DNA of 64,000 bases from Mycobacterium intermedium (GCF_002086275.1 NZ_MVHT01000026.1:1-64000), one strand, 5' to 3'; shown: positions 1 to 8,907, numbered from the stretch's first letter. The notes: generated from the letters alone by a model not told the origin. A program made the numbers and translations.

Positions 1-446
1 ACAAGGGGCGTATCGAGCAGGTCGGGTCGCCCACCGAGGTTTATGACACCCCGGTCAATCCGTTCGTCATGTCGTTTTTGGGTGCGGTGTCCACGCTCAA
101 CGGCGCACTGGTCCGCCCGCACGACATCCGGGTCGGACGCAATCCCGCCATGGCGGTCGCGGGGGGTGACGGCACCGCGGATTCGATTGGCGTGGTGCGT
201 GCCGTCGTCGACCGGGTGGTGGTGCTGGGCTTCGAGGTGCGGGTGGAGTTGACCAGCGCGGTCAACGGGAGTCCCTTCACGGCGCAGATCACCCGCGGCG
301 ATGCCGAGGCGCTGGCCTTGAAGGACGGCGACACCGTCTACGTGCGGGCCACCCGGGTACCGCCGATCGCCAGCCCTGTTCCTGGTGTGTCCGACGGCGA
401 TGCGGGTGCCGCGGAGGAGGATGCCAGCACGTTGTCGCGGGCGTGA
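1..446 (+). CDS. cysA: Sulfate ABC transporter ATP-binding protein, C-terminal part
   Basis: Only the 3' end lies in the window; the frame is open from base 3 and ends at the stop at 446. The first visible residues (KGRIEQVGSPTEVYDTPVNP) are the typical end of an ABC ATPase nucleotide-binding domain of the CysA/PotA type, followed by a C-terminal TOBE-like regulatory domain. The family energises sulfate/thiosulfate import at the inner face of the membrane. Position next to a PE_PGRS gene and close to cysH-nirA matches M. tuberculosis cysA1 (Rv2397c). Walker motifs are outside the window, so activity cannot be judged. Confidence 0.88.
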   Translation, partial: KGRIEQVGSPTEVYDTPVNPFVMSFLGAVSTLNGALVRPHDIRVGRNPAMAVAGGDGTADSIGVVRAVVDRVVVLGFEVRVELTSAVNGSPFTAQITRGDAEALALKDGDTVYVRATRVPPIASPVPGVSDGDAGAAEEDASTLSRA

Positions 447-481
447 TGCGCGATGACCCGTTAGGGCACGCTTGGACCGCG

Positions 482-1615
482 CTACGGCGACGACCCGTCC
501 AGCCCACTCAGTCCGAGTAGTTGCCCGCCGGCGCCACCCTCCCCGCCCTTGCCTGGGGTCACCACGGCACTCCCGCCGTTGCCGCCGTTACCGCCGTTAC
601 CGATCAGCACGACGTTGCCGCCGTTACCGCCGGTACCGCCCGCCGCTCCAACCAATGCGCTCAAGCTGTAACCACCGTTGCCGCCATTGCCGGCGTTGCC
701 GATCAGCCCGGCATTACCGCCGGCGCCGCCGTTACCGCCTTTGAAGTTCGCGTCCCCGCCTGAGCCACCGGTGCCGCCGTCGCCGAAGAGCATGCCGCCA
801 TCGCCGCCGGCGCCGCCTTTCCCGCTTACCCCCGCGGTGCTGGTGGTGCTGCCGCCGTTGCCGCCAGTGCCGCCATTGCCCATCAGGTTGGCCTTGCCGC
901 CGGCGCCACCGGTACCGCCAATCGCCTGGGCATTTCCGCCGGCGCCACCGGCGCCCGCGGTGGCGCCGAACAGTCCGCTGGCTCCGCCCGCACCACCGTT
1001 GCCGCCGATGCTCGCGCCGCTGTTTGCGCCCCCGCCGTCGCCGCCGCTGCCGCCGGAGCCGAAGAGCGCGCCGCCGACGCCGCCTGCGCCGCCGTTGCCG
1101 CCGATGGCATCGCCGGCACCGCCGGCCCCGCCCTGACCGCCGGCGGCCCCTAGTTGCCCGCCTGCTCCGCCGGCCCCGCCGTTGCCGAATAGGATGCCGC
1201 CGTCCCTGCCGGGAGCCCCGGACCCCGGGGCGCCGTTCGCGCCGTTGCCGATCAGGGGGCGCCCCAGCAGCGCGAGCGTGGGTGCGTTGATGGCGTTGAG
1301 CACTTCTTGCTGGAATGCCTGCAACGGTGAGGTGGCCGCGGCCTCGGCGGCGGTGTACGCCCCCGCACCCGCGGTCAAGCTCTGCACGAATCGCTGATGG
1401 AACGCCGCCGCCTGGGCACTGAGGTTCTGATAGGCCTGGCCGTGTGCTCCGAACAGTGCCGCAACGGCCGCCGACACTTCATCGGCGCCGGCGGCCAGCA
1501 ATCCGGTGGTCGGGGCAGCCGCGGCCGTGGTAGCCGCGTTGACTGTCGAACCGATGGCCGCCAGATCGGTGGCCGCCGCTATTAGCGCCTCCGGCGCCGC
1601 GATCATGAAGGACAT
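482..1615 (-). CDS. PE_PGRS family protein (PE_PGRS41 position)
   Basis: A 377-residue protein starting [20 protein letters not shown], an N-terminal PE domain of about 100 residues (the family is exported by ESX-5), then a linker containing LIGNGANG, then Gly-Gly-Ala/Asn repeats (GGAGGAGG and GGNGG types) to about residue 365 and a short non-repetitive tail. The order cysA, PE_PGRS, sulfur genes is that of M. tuberculosis cysA1-PE_PGRS41 (Rv2396), of similar length. The function of such proteins is mostly unknown; cell-surface or secreted location is inferred from the family. The repeat DNA produces long open frames on the opposite strand that are artefacts of composition. Confidence 0.9.
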   Translation of the reverse strand: MSFMIAAPEALIAAATDLAAIGSTVNAATTAAAAPTTGLLAAGADEVSAAVAALFGAHGQAYQNLSAQAAAFHQRFVQSLTAGAGAYTAAEAAATSPLQAFQQEVLNAINAPTLALLGRPLIGNGANGAPGSGAPGRDGGILFGNGGAGGAGGQLGAAGGQGGAGGAGDAIGGNGGAGGVGGALFGSGGSGGDGGGANSGASIGGNGGAGGASGLFGATAGAGGAGGNAQAIGGTGGAGGKANLMGNGGTGGNGGSTTSTAGVSGKGGAGGDGGMLFGDGGTGGSGGDANFKGGNGGAGGNAGLIGNAGNGGNGGYSLSALVGAAGGTGGNGGNVVLIGNGGNGGNGGSAVVTPGKGGEGGAGGQLLGLSGLDGSSP

Positions 1616-1793
1616 GTGAACCCCCAGGCGTTCCCGACCAATAAGTCATGACGACCCGGAGGACCGCATGGTCACCATCGACCAATCGGCAGTGATTGAT
1701 ATTACTGCGCTCCAATGTGCGGGAGCTGCGTTTTCGCAGATTATTGCATGACGGAAAGCGAAGCCGTCCTACCTAATTCGGGCTGAAGCCATT

Positions 1794-2024
1794 TCAGGAC
1801 AACACAATTCCGACGGCGACCGCGACAAACAGCAAAACAAAAATGACGACCCCGACAATACTGACGACGGCGAGCGGCGTCACCCGCCGTTTCGGATTCG
1901 GTTGGGGTTCAGAGACGCCGGAGGTTTGCGCCGAGTCCGGGGGAGTAGAACCCGGCGGGACGCCTCCGCCCGCCTCAAGGCCCGGCGTTCTTGACGGTTC
2001 GGGGTCTGGTGGAAGTGCGGTCAT
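1794..2024 (-). CDS. Small proline-rich single-span membrane protein
   Basis: Reading from the ATG at 2024 gives 76 residues: an N-terminal Pro/Gly/Ser-rich, probably disordered segment (MTALPPDPEPSRTPG), a basic stretch (NPKRRVTP) and a C-terminal hydrophobic helix (LAVVSIVGVVIFVLLFVAVA) ending a few residues later. The basic residues before the helix suggest an N-in topology with the helix as a tail anchor. The frame is open upstream to 2180, so a longer start (for example at the MSQRNY codon) is possible. I do not recognise the family; many mycobacterial conserved membrane proteins look like this. It takes the place of ggtB/Rv2395, present in M. tuberculosis but not seen here. Confidence 0.55.
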   Translation of the reverse strand: MTALPPDPEPSRTPGLEAGGGVPPGSTPPDSAQTSGVSEPQPNPKRRVTPLAVVSIVGVVIFVLLFVAVAVGIVLS

Positions 2025-2259
2025 GGATAGCAGGTACCCCGTTGCGCTCACATCACACGCCGGATTGGTCAAATAGTTCCGCTGTGACATGAGAAGTGTT
2101 ATGCGACAGCGGATATCGCTCGCCGCGTTGACATCTGTCACTTTGGTCCCAGCTGGGGATGTCAAGTTGTCGGCTTTCAAGCGACAGTTGTTGGGGTGTA
2201 CGCGATTTGGCGCTTGGGCGAATCGGCCACTTTGGCGTCAGACCCGCCAGGCTGCGAAC

Positions 2260-3003
2260 TCAGGCCGCCATACCCTCCGCCGCGGTCCGGTCGAAGCGAT
2301 CCAGCAGGGTCGCGGCCACCAACGGGTGCGCCCCCAGCGGTGCCGCCATGGCGATGCCGGCCTCGCGTGCGAAGCGCTCCACTCGGTCGGGCAGCCGCCC
2401 GGGCGCCAGGAACCATGGCGCAATCACCACCCGCCGGGCACCGCGTCGCCGCAACCGTCGGACGGCGTCGGCAAACGATGGCTCCGGTCGAGTGACGAAC
2501 GCGGTCGTGGCGGCCGCCCAGCGGGTTCCCGTCAGCACCCTGCGCGCTACCTCGGCAGTGTGCGCGTTGGCGACCGGATTCGACGAACCGATCGCTGCGA
2601 CCAGCACGCCAAGGGACTCGTCGTGTCGGGAAACGCCGAGCTCGGAGACCCGCTGACGCAGCACCGACACCAGCCGGTCGTCCTCACCGAGCACCTCGGC
2701 CTGGCGCACCTGCATCCCTCGCCCGGCAAGACCGCAGCCGGCTATCTGCCGAGGGATGTCAACGCGGGCGTGGTAGGCGTTGGCCAGCAGAAATGGTGTG
2801 ACGACGGCCGGGCCGGACAGGTCCGTCAGTACGTCCACCAGGCTCGGCGCATTCAACTCGCAGAAGGCAAGGCGGATGTCCAGGCTGGGCCGCATGAGCG
2901 CCAACCGCCCCGCGACGGCCCGGGCATTGGCCGCCGACCGGGGATCCGCACTTCCGTGCGCGGTCAGCAGCAGGGTCGGCCCGAGGGCGCCGCTCCTTCT
3001 CAT
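2260..3003 (-). CDS. che1: Sirohydrochlorin ferrochelatase-like protein (Che1 type)
   Basis: About 247 residues from the ATG at 3003 (MRRSGALGPTLLLTAHGSADP). LLTAHGSADP is the N-terminal His-containing signature of CbiX/SirB chelatases, and a second half repeats the fold (LGVLVAAIGSSNP, VVIAPWFLAPGRLPDRV). The family inserts Fe2+ (or Co2+) into sirohydrochlorin; here iron insertion would make siroheme, the cofactor of the nearby sulfite reductase NirA. It is the last gene of nirA-cysH-che1, with 28 bases between the cysH stop and its start, as for Rv2393. The frame continues upstream inside cysH but that extension is not protein-like. Confidence 0.82.
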   Translation of the reverse strand: MRRSGALGPTLLLTAHGSADPRSAANARAVAGRLALMRPSLDIRLAFCELNAPSLVDVLTDLSGPAVVTPFLLANAYHARVDIPRQIAGCGLAGRGMQVRQAEVLGEDDRLVSVLRQRVSELGVSRHDESLGVLVAAIGSSNPVANAHTAEVARRVLTGTRWAAATTAFVTRPEPSFADAVRRLRRRGARRVVIAPWFLAPGRLPDRVERFAREAGIAMAAPLGAHPLVAATLLDRFDRTAAEGMAA

Positions 3004-3031
3004 CGCTTCGCTCTGCGTCGTCGCCGGCTCG

Positions 3032-3772
3032 TCACGACGCGTGCAGCCCGCACTCGGTCTTGGCCAAACCCTGCCAGCGTCCGCTGCGCGGGTCGGCGCC
3101 GTCGAGGGGCTTGGCGGTGCACGGTGCGCAACCGATCGACGGATAACCCTCTTGGACAAGAGGATTCACCAGGACATCGTGCTTGTTGATGTAGTCCTCC
3201 ATGTCCTCGTCCGTCCACGCCGCTAGCGGGTTGACCTTCACCAGCTTGAACGCCTCGTCGAAGCTGATCAGCGGCGCGTTGGCGCGCGTCGGTGCGTCCA
3301 CGCGGCGCAGCCCGGTCACCCAGGCGGAGTAGTTGCGCAGCGCCTTGCCTAGCGGCACGACTTTGCGCAGCCGGCAGCATTCGCCGGGATCGCGGGCGAA
3401 CAGATCCTTGCCCATCAGCTCGTCTTGCTCGGCCACGGTGTGGTCGGCGGTGATGTTGAGAACCCTGACGTCGTAAACGGATTCAATCGCATCGCGGGTG
3501 CCGATCGTCTCGACGAAGTGGTAGCCGGTGTCCAGGAACAGCACCGGCACGCCGGGGCGCACCTTGGCGGCCAGGTCCACCAGCACCGCGTCTTGCATGT
3601 TGGATGCCACGACGTAGTTGCACGTCGCCCAACCGCGCGGCCCGTTGACACCGCCGAAGTTCTCTTCGGTCCACCGCAGCAGGTCGGTGGCGTTCGCTCC
3701 CTCGAGTTCGGCCGCGCCTCGGGCCGCCAGTTCGCGCAACTCCGTTTCAGTGGGCTTCGTCGCCTGGCTCAT
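3032..3772 (-). CDS. cysH: Adenylylsulfate (APS) reductase, assimilatory
   Basis: A 246-residue protein from the ATG at 3772 (MSQATKPTETELREL). It reduces APS to sulfite in cysteine synthesis. The paired cysteines in ECCRLRK and the CAPC motif in IGCAPCTAKP ligate the 4Fe-4S cluster that marks APS- rather than PAPS-specific enzymes; the C-terminal ECGLH carries the catalytic cysteine. The nucleotide-binding region includes LFLDTGYHFVET. The start codon overlaps the nirA stop (ATGA), so the two are translationally coupled. Product sulfite is the substrate of NirA. Expression is probably set by the cysteine leader peptide upstream of nirA. Confidence 0.95.
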   Translation of the reverse strand: MSQATKPTETELRELAARGAAELEGANATDLLRWTEENFGGVNGPRGWATCNYVVASNMQDAVLVDLAAKVRPGVPVLFLDTGYHFVETIGTRDAIESVYDVRVLNITADHTVAEQDELMGKDLFARDPGECCRLRKVVPLGKALRNYSAWVTGLRRVDAPTRANAPLISFDEAFKLVKVNPLAAWTDEDMEDYINKHDVLVNPLVQEGYPSIGCAPCTAKPLDGADPRSGRWQGLAKTECGLHAS

Positions 3773-5439
3773 CGCAGGTCGTCCTCCTCGGCCCGAAGTG
3801 CCCACTGCGCAAAGCGTTCACCCTCATTGCGATGCTTGAGGAAGTTGCGGGTCACCCGGTCGATGTAATCGCCGAGTTCGTCGCTGGTGACCTTGTGCTG
3901 ACGCAGTTTGCGGCCGAAACCACTGTCCAGACCGAGGCTGCCGCCCAGATGGACCTGGAAGCCCTCGACCGAGTTGCCATCGCCGTCGTCGACCATCTGC
4001 CCCTTGAACCCGATGTCGGCCACCTGAATTCGGGCACACGAGTTGGGGCAGCCGTTGATGTTTATGGTGATCGGGACGTCCAGTTCAGAGTTGATGTCTT
4101 CCAGTCGCTTTTCCAGCTCCGGCGCCAACGACTGTGCCCGCACCCGGGTTTCGGCGAAGGATAGCTTGCAGTACTCAATCCCGGTGCACGCCATCAGGTT
4201 TCGTCGCCAATGCGACGGACGCGTCTGCAGGTCGAGCTTTTCCAGGCCGGCGATCGTCTCGTCGAGCTTGTCGTCGGGGATGTCGAGGATGACCAGCTTC
4301 TGATAAGGGGTGAAGCGAATCCGGTCCGAACCGGCCCGCTCGGCCAGATCGGCCACGGCCGTGAGGATGGTCCCCGAAACCCGTCCGGCGATCGGGGAGG
4401 CGCCCACGGCGTTGAGCCCGTTCTTGGTCCGCTGCACGCCCACGTGGTCGATCGGATGCTTGGGTGGCTCGGGCGCCGGACCGTCGATCAGCGGGCGCTT
4501 GAGGTACTCGGTTTCGAGAACCTCGCGGAACTTTTCGATACCCCAGTCCTTGATCAGGAACTTCAACCGCGCCTTGGCGCGCAGCCGCCGGTAGCCGTAA
4601 TCGCGGAAGACCGAGGTCACCGCGGCCCACACCTCAGGCACCTCTTCCAGCGGCACCCAGGCGCCGACCCGCTGGCCCAGCATCGGGTTGGTCGACAGCC
4701 CGCCGCCGACCCACAGGTCCAGGCCCGGTCCGTGCTCGGGGTGGTTGACGCCGATGAACGCGATGTCGTTGACCTCGTGCACGACATCCTGCAGACCGGA
4801 GATCGCGGTCTTGTACTTGCGGGGCAGGTCGGCGAACTCCGGTTTGCCGATGTAGCGGCGCACGATCTCGTCGATCGCCCAGGTTGGGTCCAGCACCTCG
4901 TCCAGCGACTCGCCGGCCAACGGCGAGCCCAGCACCACACGCGGGCAGTCGCCACACGCTTCGGTGGTCCGCAGCCCGACCTCGTCGAGTCGCCGCCAGA
5001 TCTCCGGAACGTTCTCCACCTCGATCCAGTGGTACTGGATGTTCTGCCGGTCGGAAATGTCGGCGGTGTCGCGCGCGAACTCCGTGGAGATCTGTCCCAG
5101 CGTGCGCAGGGCTGCCGCCGAAAGTGCGCCACCGTCGCAGCGCACGCGCATCATGAAGTACTTGGCTTCGATCTTGTCGGTGTTCTCGTCGCCGGTCCAT
5201 GAGCCGTCGTAGCCCTGCTCTCGCTGGGTGTACAGGCCCCACCAACGGAACCGGCCGCGCAGGTCGCTCTTGTCGATGCTGTCGAACCCGTTCTTGGCGT
5301 AGATGTTCTCGATGCGCTCTCGTACCTCGAGCGGGGGGCCGGCCTGCTTCATCTCCTCGTTGGCATTGAGCGGCTCGCGATTGCCCAGCGCCCACTGGCC
5401 CTCATTACGGGGAGCCTTGGCGGGTCGTGCGGTGGTCAT
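3769..5439 (-). CDS. nirA: Ferredoxin-dependent sulfite reductase
   Basis: A 556-residue protein (MTTARPAKAPRNEGQW) with two nitrite/sulfite reductase ferredoxin-like half domains and the siroheme/4Fe-4S ligands CTGIEYCKL and CPNSCAR. It reduces sulfite to sulfide with six electrons from ferredoxin. Length and sequence match M. tuberculosis SirA/NirA (Rv2391). A strong Shine-Dalgarno (AAGGAG) precedes the ATG at 5439. First gene of the nirA-cysH-che1 operon. In M. tuberculosis rpfD and Rv2390c lie beyond nirA; here they are absent and hemW follows directly on the other strand. Confidence 0.95.
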   Translation of the reverse strand: MTTARPAKAPRNEGQWALGNREPLNANEEMKQAGPPLEVRERIENIYAKNGFDSIDKSDLRGRFRWWGLYTQREQGYDGSWTGDENTDKIEAKYFMMRVRCDGGALSAAALRTLGQISTEFARDTADISDRQNIQYHWIEVENVPEIWRRLDEVGLRTTEACGDCPRVVLGSPLAGESLDEVLDPTWAIDEIVRRYIGKPEFADLPRKYKTAISGLQDVVHEVNDIAFIGVNHPEHGPGLDLWVGGGLSTNPMLGQRVGAWVPLEEVPEVWAAVTSVFRDYGYRRLRAKARLKFLIKDWGIEKFREVLETEYLKRPLIDGPAPEPPKHPIDHVGVQRTKNGLNAVGASPIAGRVSGTILTAVADLAERAGSDRIRFTPYQKLVILDIPDDKLDETIAGLEKLDLQTRPSHWRRNLMACTGIEYCKLSFAETRVRAQSLAPELEKRLEDINSELDVPITININGCPNSCARIQVADIGFKGQMVDDGDGNSVEGFQVHLGGSLGLDSGFGRKLRQHKVTSDELGDYIDRVTRNFLKHRNEGERFAQWALRAEEDDLR

Positions 5440-5551
5440 TCGACGGTTCTCCTTCGCGAACGTCGTCGGCCGTCAACCCGCGCAGAACACCGGTGCTCCC
5501 GGCAGCGCAGATCCGAGGGCCTGGAAGTACAGGTGGGCTGGGTCTACGACG

Positions 5552-5608
5552 TCAAGGCAGACAGCAACAGCTGCATACGCGCTTGAGGTCGATATGCCGC
5601 CGCACCAC
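5552..5608 (-). CDS. Poly-cysteine leader peptide (cysteine-responsive attenuator sORF)
   Basis: An 18-codon frame begins with two GTG codons and reads VVRRHIDLKRVCSCCCLP before a TGA. Four of five consecutive codons near its end are cysteine. It lies 112 bases upstream of nirA on the same strand. Mycobacteria are known to use leaderless poly-cysteine sORFs as cysteine-responsive attenuators of sulfur genes; position, start type and sequence all fit. Inference: cysteine starvation stalls ribosomes at the Cys codons and raises nirA-cysH-che1 expression. CGTCGT just after the sORF can pair with ACGACG just before the nirA Shine-Dalgarno. The rest of the 5440-5808 gap shows no gene. Confidence 0.72.
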   Translation of the reverse strand: MVRRHIDLKRVCSCCCLP

Positions 5609-5808
5609 TAGCGCAATGCGCTGATTCGGATAGGCGGCGATCACGCGTGCCATTCTGCCATGAATCTCAGCTAGCCATGCGACCAGGTCAAATTTCTTCT
5701 CACGATGATTAAAACTAGTTGGCAATTCTGGCTGATTTGGCCAACAAACCCAAGGAATATGCTGGGAGAACGCGCATGCCGCGCCGTCGAGCCGTGTAAA
5801 GATTTGGC

Positions 5809-6981
5809 ATGACTTTTGGTCAGCAACCCGGTGAGCTCCCTGCGCTCACTGGGAGTCCCGGGCGACCGTTCGGGCTCTACGTGCACGTCCCGTTCTGCAT
5901 CACGCGATGCGGCTACTGCGACTTCAACACCTACACACCGGCCGAACTGGGCGGAGTCAACCCCGACGCCTGGCTGGACGCACTGGCCAAAGAGCTCGAG
6001 CTCGCGGCCGCACGGCTGCAGGGCCCGACCGTCGACACCGTCTTCGTCGGCGGGGGGACGCCGTCCCTGTTGGGCGGGGCCCGCCTGACCGCTTTGCTGG
6101 ACACCGTGCGTCAGCACTTCACCCTGGCGCCGGACGCCGAGATCACCACCGAGGCCAATCCCGAGTCGACGTGGCCGGAGTTCTTCGAGGCCATTCGCGA
6201 CGCCGGATACACGCGGGTGTCGCTCGGCATGCAATCGGTGGTCCCGCACGTGCTGGGCGTGCTCGACCGGGTGCACACACCGAACCGGTCGGCGGCTGCG
6301 GCCCGCGAGGCACTCGAGATCGGCTTCGAGCACGTCAGCTTGGACCTCATCTACGGCACCCCTGGAGAGTCCGACGATGACCTGCTCCGCTCGGTGGACA
6401 CGGCGATCGAAACCGGCGTCGATCACGTGTCCGCCTACGCGCTGGTGGTCGAGGACGGCACGGCCCTGGCCCGCCGGGTGCGTCAAGGAGAGCTGACGCC
6501 GCCCGACGATGACGTGCTGGCGCGCCGCTACGAGTTGGTCGACGCACAACTCTCCGCGGCCGGGATGACGTGGTACGAGGTGTCCAATTGGTCACGGCCG
6601 GGTGGGGAATGCCGGCACAACCTCGGCTACTGGGATGGCGGCCATTGGTGGGGTGCCGGTCCGGGCGCGCATGGCTACGTCGGCTCGACGCGTTGGTGGA
6701 ACGTCAAGCATCCCAACACTTATGCGCAGCTGCTGGCCGATGCGAAGCTTCCGGTGGCGGGCTTCGAGGAACTCGGCACCGATGCGCTGCACACCGAGGA
6801 CGTATTGCTGAAAATCCGGTTGCGGCAAGGTCTTTCGTTGGAGCGTCTGAGCGACGCAGAACGTGCGCGGGCCGCCGACGTGATAGCCGACGGCCTGCTG
6901 GTCGCCGAAGGCGACCGGCTGGTTCTCACCGACCGCGGTCGACTGCTGGCCGACGGGGTCGTGCGGACCCTGCTCGACTAG
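5809..6981 (+). CDS. hemW: Radical SAM heme chaperone HemW (annotated HemN in mycobacteria)
   Basis: A 390-residue radical SAM protein with C30-x3-C34-x2-C37 (FCITRCGYCDF), the 4Fe-4S/SAM motif, followed by FVGGGTPS and typical HemN-family blocks (LGMQSV, GLDLIYGTPGE type, YEVSNW). The residue two after the last cysteine is Phe rather than Cys, the pattern of HemW heme chaperones rather than true oxygen-independent coproporphyrinogen oxidases. Role: probably delivery of heme to respiratory enzymes. Ortholog of Rv2388c and in the same neighbourhood. No clear Shine-Dalgarno precedes the ATG, so the message may be leaderless. Confidence 0.87.
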   Translation: MTFGQQPGELPALTGSPGRPFGLYVHVPFCITRCGYCDFNTYTPAELGGVNPDAWLDALAKELELAAARLQGPTVDTVFVGGGTPSLLGGARLTALLDTVRQHFTLAPDAEITTEANPESTWPEFFEAIRDAGYTRVSLGMQSVVPHVLGVLDRVHTPNRSAAAAREALEIGFEHVSLDLIYGTPGESDDDLLRSVDTAIETGVDHVSAYALVVEDGTALARRVRQGELTPPDDDVLARRYELVDAQLSAAGMTWYEVSNWSRPGGECRHNLGYWDGGHWWGAGPGAHGYVGSTRWWNVKHPNTYAQLLADAKLPVAGFEELGTDALHTEDVLLKIRLRQGLSLERLSDAERARAADVIADGLLVAEGDRLVLTDRGRLLADGVVRTLLD

Positions 6982-7003
6982 CCCCGCCCCGCCCCGTTTT
7001 GCG

Positions 7004-7063
7004 GCGAGCGTGCGTGGTTGTGCAGCGCCACGCCGTATCCCGCGGCATTCTGCGCACGCTCGC
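7004..7063. repeat. 60-bp imperfect inverted repeat, copy A
   Basis: The ends GCGAGCGTGCG and CGCACGCTCGC are exact inverted repeats around a GC-rich centre. It fills the gap between the convergent ends of hemW and the SbtA-like gene. Copy B, in reverse orientation at 57233-57292, has the same length and matches at 47 of 60 positions by hand count. It looks like a dispersed small palindromic element; it may also act as a bidirectional terminator here. Confidence 0.7.
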
Positions 7064-7079
7064 GGGGACTACCGTGGCG

Positions 7080-8303
7080 TCAGGCGGTGTGGAACCACTG
7101 CGCGACGAGGCGACTGATCTCGATGTAGAGCGGGATCCCAACGGTCACGTTGTAGGAGAACGTCAAGCCCAACGACGCGGCCAGCGGCAGGGTCGGACTG
7201 GCCTCGGGTATCGCAAGCCGTTGTACGGCCGGGACCGCGATGTAGGACGCCGCACCGCACAGCACCGCGAACAACACATAGGTGCCCGGCTTGAAGTCCG
7301 TCCCGGTCGCCGCAGAGTAGCAGTGGGCCACGATGATCCCCAGTGTCGCAAAGAGATTCGGCGCGAGCAGGCCGAAGAAGATGAAGCCGCGGCCGGCCGT
7401 TCTCAGGTCCTTCAACTTGCGCGACGCGGTCATGCCCATTTCAAGCAGGAACAGGGCAAGCACGCCCTGGAATGCGGTGACGAAGAAGGTGTCGTCATCG
7501 TGGACGACCTTCTCGCCCTGCAGTCCGCTGACGAGACCGATCAGGATGCCGCCGAGCAAGAGGACCAGACCGGGGTTGAGGAACACCTCCTGCAGCAATT
7601 CCCGCGAAAACAGGCGCTGCTTGGTGCCGCCCGATACCGCAATCTGCTCCAGATCGGAACGGTCGCGCTCCTCCAGCGCAAGCTCCGACTCCCGCTCGTG
7701 CTCACTCTCCAGGGTTTGTCCCGGCGCGGGTCGCGCGGCGGTGCCGGGTCCGACACCCACCGTCGCGGGCGGGGTGTAGCCCGGCTCTCCCGGCATCAAC
7801 CCTGCCTCGTTCAAGCCACGGTGCCGTAGCCGTGCCACCAGGTACAGGGCCACCAGGCAGCCGGGAATCTCCATGATCGCCAACATCACCGGCATGTAGG
7901 CGTTGAATGCGATCCCCACGCTGCTGAGAAACGCCACGCAGGTGGCGAAGGTCCCGGCCGAGTCTGAGGCGTAATAGCCGGCGACCGTGGCCTTATCCAC
8001 TCGCCGCATCGCGCTCATGCGATTCAGCAACAGATAGGCGAGGCCGCCGATCACAAAGTTCAACACAAAGCCCAGCACCATGAATCCGACGATGTTGCCG
8101 ATGCTCGACGGTTGGATCTTTGCCAACTCTTCGCCGCCGTGCCAGCCGATTGCCAGCAACAGGTACATGGTCAGGCCCTGATAGAGCACGTAGGGAAATT
8201 CAAACCGCACTTTGAGGATCGGAATGAGGAATCCGAAGTAGAAGAACAGCAGCAATGGCTTGAACAAATTGTGGGTGAAGTTCTCCCAGAACTCGTGCAG
8301 CAT
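7080..8303 (-). CDS. Sodium-dependent bicarbonate transport family permease (Rv2387 ortholog)
   Basis: 407 residues from the ATG at 8303, chosen because GGGAGGT lies just upstream; a start at 8330 is less well supported. The protein is an SbtA/DUF897-type permease: two bundles of about five hydrophobic helices (residues about 10-185 and 250-405) separated by a charged cytoplasmic loop rich in Glu, Arg and Ser (LESEHERESELALEERDRSD). Conserved family features include YYASDSAGTF and the final helix FSYNVTVGIPLY. The family is known for Na+/HCO3- symport in cyanobacteria; substrate in mycobacteria is unproven. Between hemW and mbtI as in M. tuberculosis. Confidence 0.82.
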   Translation of the reverse strand: MLHEFWENFTHNLFKPLLLFFYFGFLIPILKVRFEFPYVLYQGLTMYLLLAIGWHGGEELAKIQPSSIGNIVGFMVLGFVLNFVIGGLAYLLLNRMSAMRRVDKATVAGYYASDSAGTFATCVAFLSSVGIAFNAYMPVMLAIMEIPGCLVALYLVARLRHRGLNEAGLMPGEPGYTPPATVGVGPGTAARPAPGQTLESEHERESELALEERDRSDLEQIAVSGGTKQRLFSRELLQEVFLNPGLVLLLGGILIGLVSGLQGEKVVHDDDTFFVTAFQGVLALFLLEMGMTASRKLKDLRTAGRGFIFFGLLAPNLFATLGIIVAHCYSAATGTDFKPGTYVLFAVLCGAASYIAVPAVQRLAIPEASPTLPLAASLGLTFSYNVTVGIPLYIEISRLVAQWFHTA

Positions 8304-8585
8304 CGGCACCTCCCGAGCGTCATTCGGCAATAGAAGGAAGCGCCCAACCCCCCAGGTAAGGCGACTACGAACTCCCAGACAACGCTGAGAACTTTACGAG
8401 AACCTGGCTCAACCGCCAGTCGGGAATTGCGCCGAAGTGCCTGATTTAGACCATTTTTGGGGCAGCAGTGACTCGCGAAACTTGGGCGTAACGTCCGGCG
8501 GTCGCATCGGTGCAGGCTATGACGTTTGATCGGGTTAGGTGTGACTTTCCTGCGAGTTTGCTGGAAATTCGGTTCTGTGCGCGTG

Positions 8586-8612
8586 GCGAGCGTTCAGCGA
8601 GCGTTCAGCGAG
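8586..8612. repeat. Short 11-bp tandem repeat
   Basis: Two perfect copies of GCGAGCGTTCA plus the first five bases of a third. The stop codon of the 69-residue gene lies in the second copy. The rest of the gap 8304-8604 contains no gene, RNA or regulatory site that I can recognise. Confidence 0.5.
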
Positions 8613-8814
8613 CAGATGAAACCAGGGACGGCCGCGCGGCGGAGCCGCGCGTACGCTGCGTCACCGACCGCCAAGAGGATGGCGAGTAATGGGTGATGGT
8701 CTCGTCGAAGCCTTCGAGTCGGCGAACGGTGAGCACGCCGGTCTGTTCGTTGACGGAGAGTTCCTCGTAATCGCCCTTGATTTCGTCCCCATCGACGAGC
8801 TTGATGACGAACAT
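8605..8814 (-). CDS. Conserved small protein next to mbtI (69 aa)
   Basis: Start at 8814 is fixed by a strong Shine-Dalgarno (GGAAGGAG, about 7 bases upstream). The protein begins MFVIKLVDGDEIKGDYEELS, continues with a stretch rich in Thr, Val and acidic residues (NEQTGVLTVRRLEGFDE) and ends in a basic, less conserved tail (RTRGSAARPSLVSSAR). The first 50 residues look like a small beta-rich fold and resemble short conserved mycobacterial proteins I have seen, but I cannot name a function. It is divergent from mbtI across a 244-bp region holding a palindrome and an IdeR box, so co-regulation with iron is possible but not shown. Confidence 0.6.
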   Translation of the reverse strand: MFVIKLVDGDEIKGDYEELSVNEQTGVLTVRRLEGFDETITHYSPSSWRSVTQRTRGSAARPSLVSSAR

Positions 8815-8907
8815 GGGTGACTCCTTCCGTGCGGTTGGGTGTGACGCTAGCCGCATAGCCCGTATAGGGACCGGCGGCTGTCTTGCCGAGTGGTGAACGA
8901 GAGGAGA

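Noticed and set aside
560-1260. Regularly repeated units in the PE_PGRS gene that could look like a CRISPR array
   Set aside because: Units are coding GGA/GGN triplet repeats without uniform spacers and without cas genes.
472-1397. Long open frames on the + strand opposite the PE_PGRS gene, proline/arginine-rich
   Set aside because: They are the antisense image of GGN/GGA repeats; composition is not protein-like and there are no ribosome sites.
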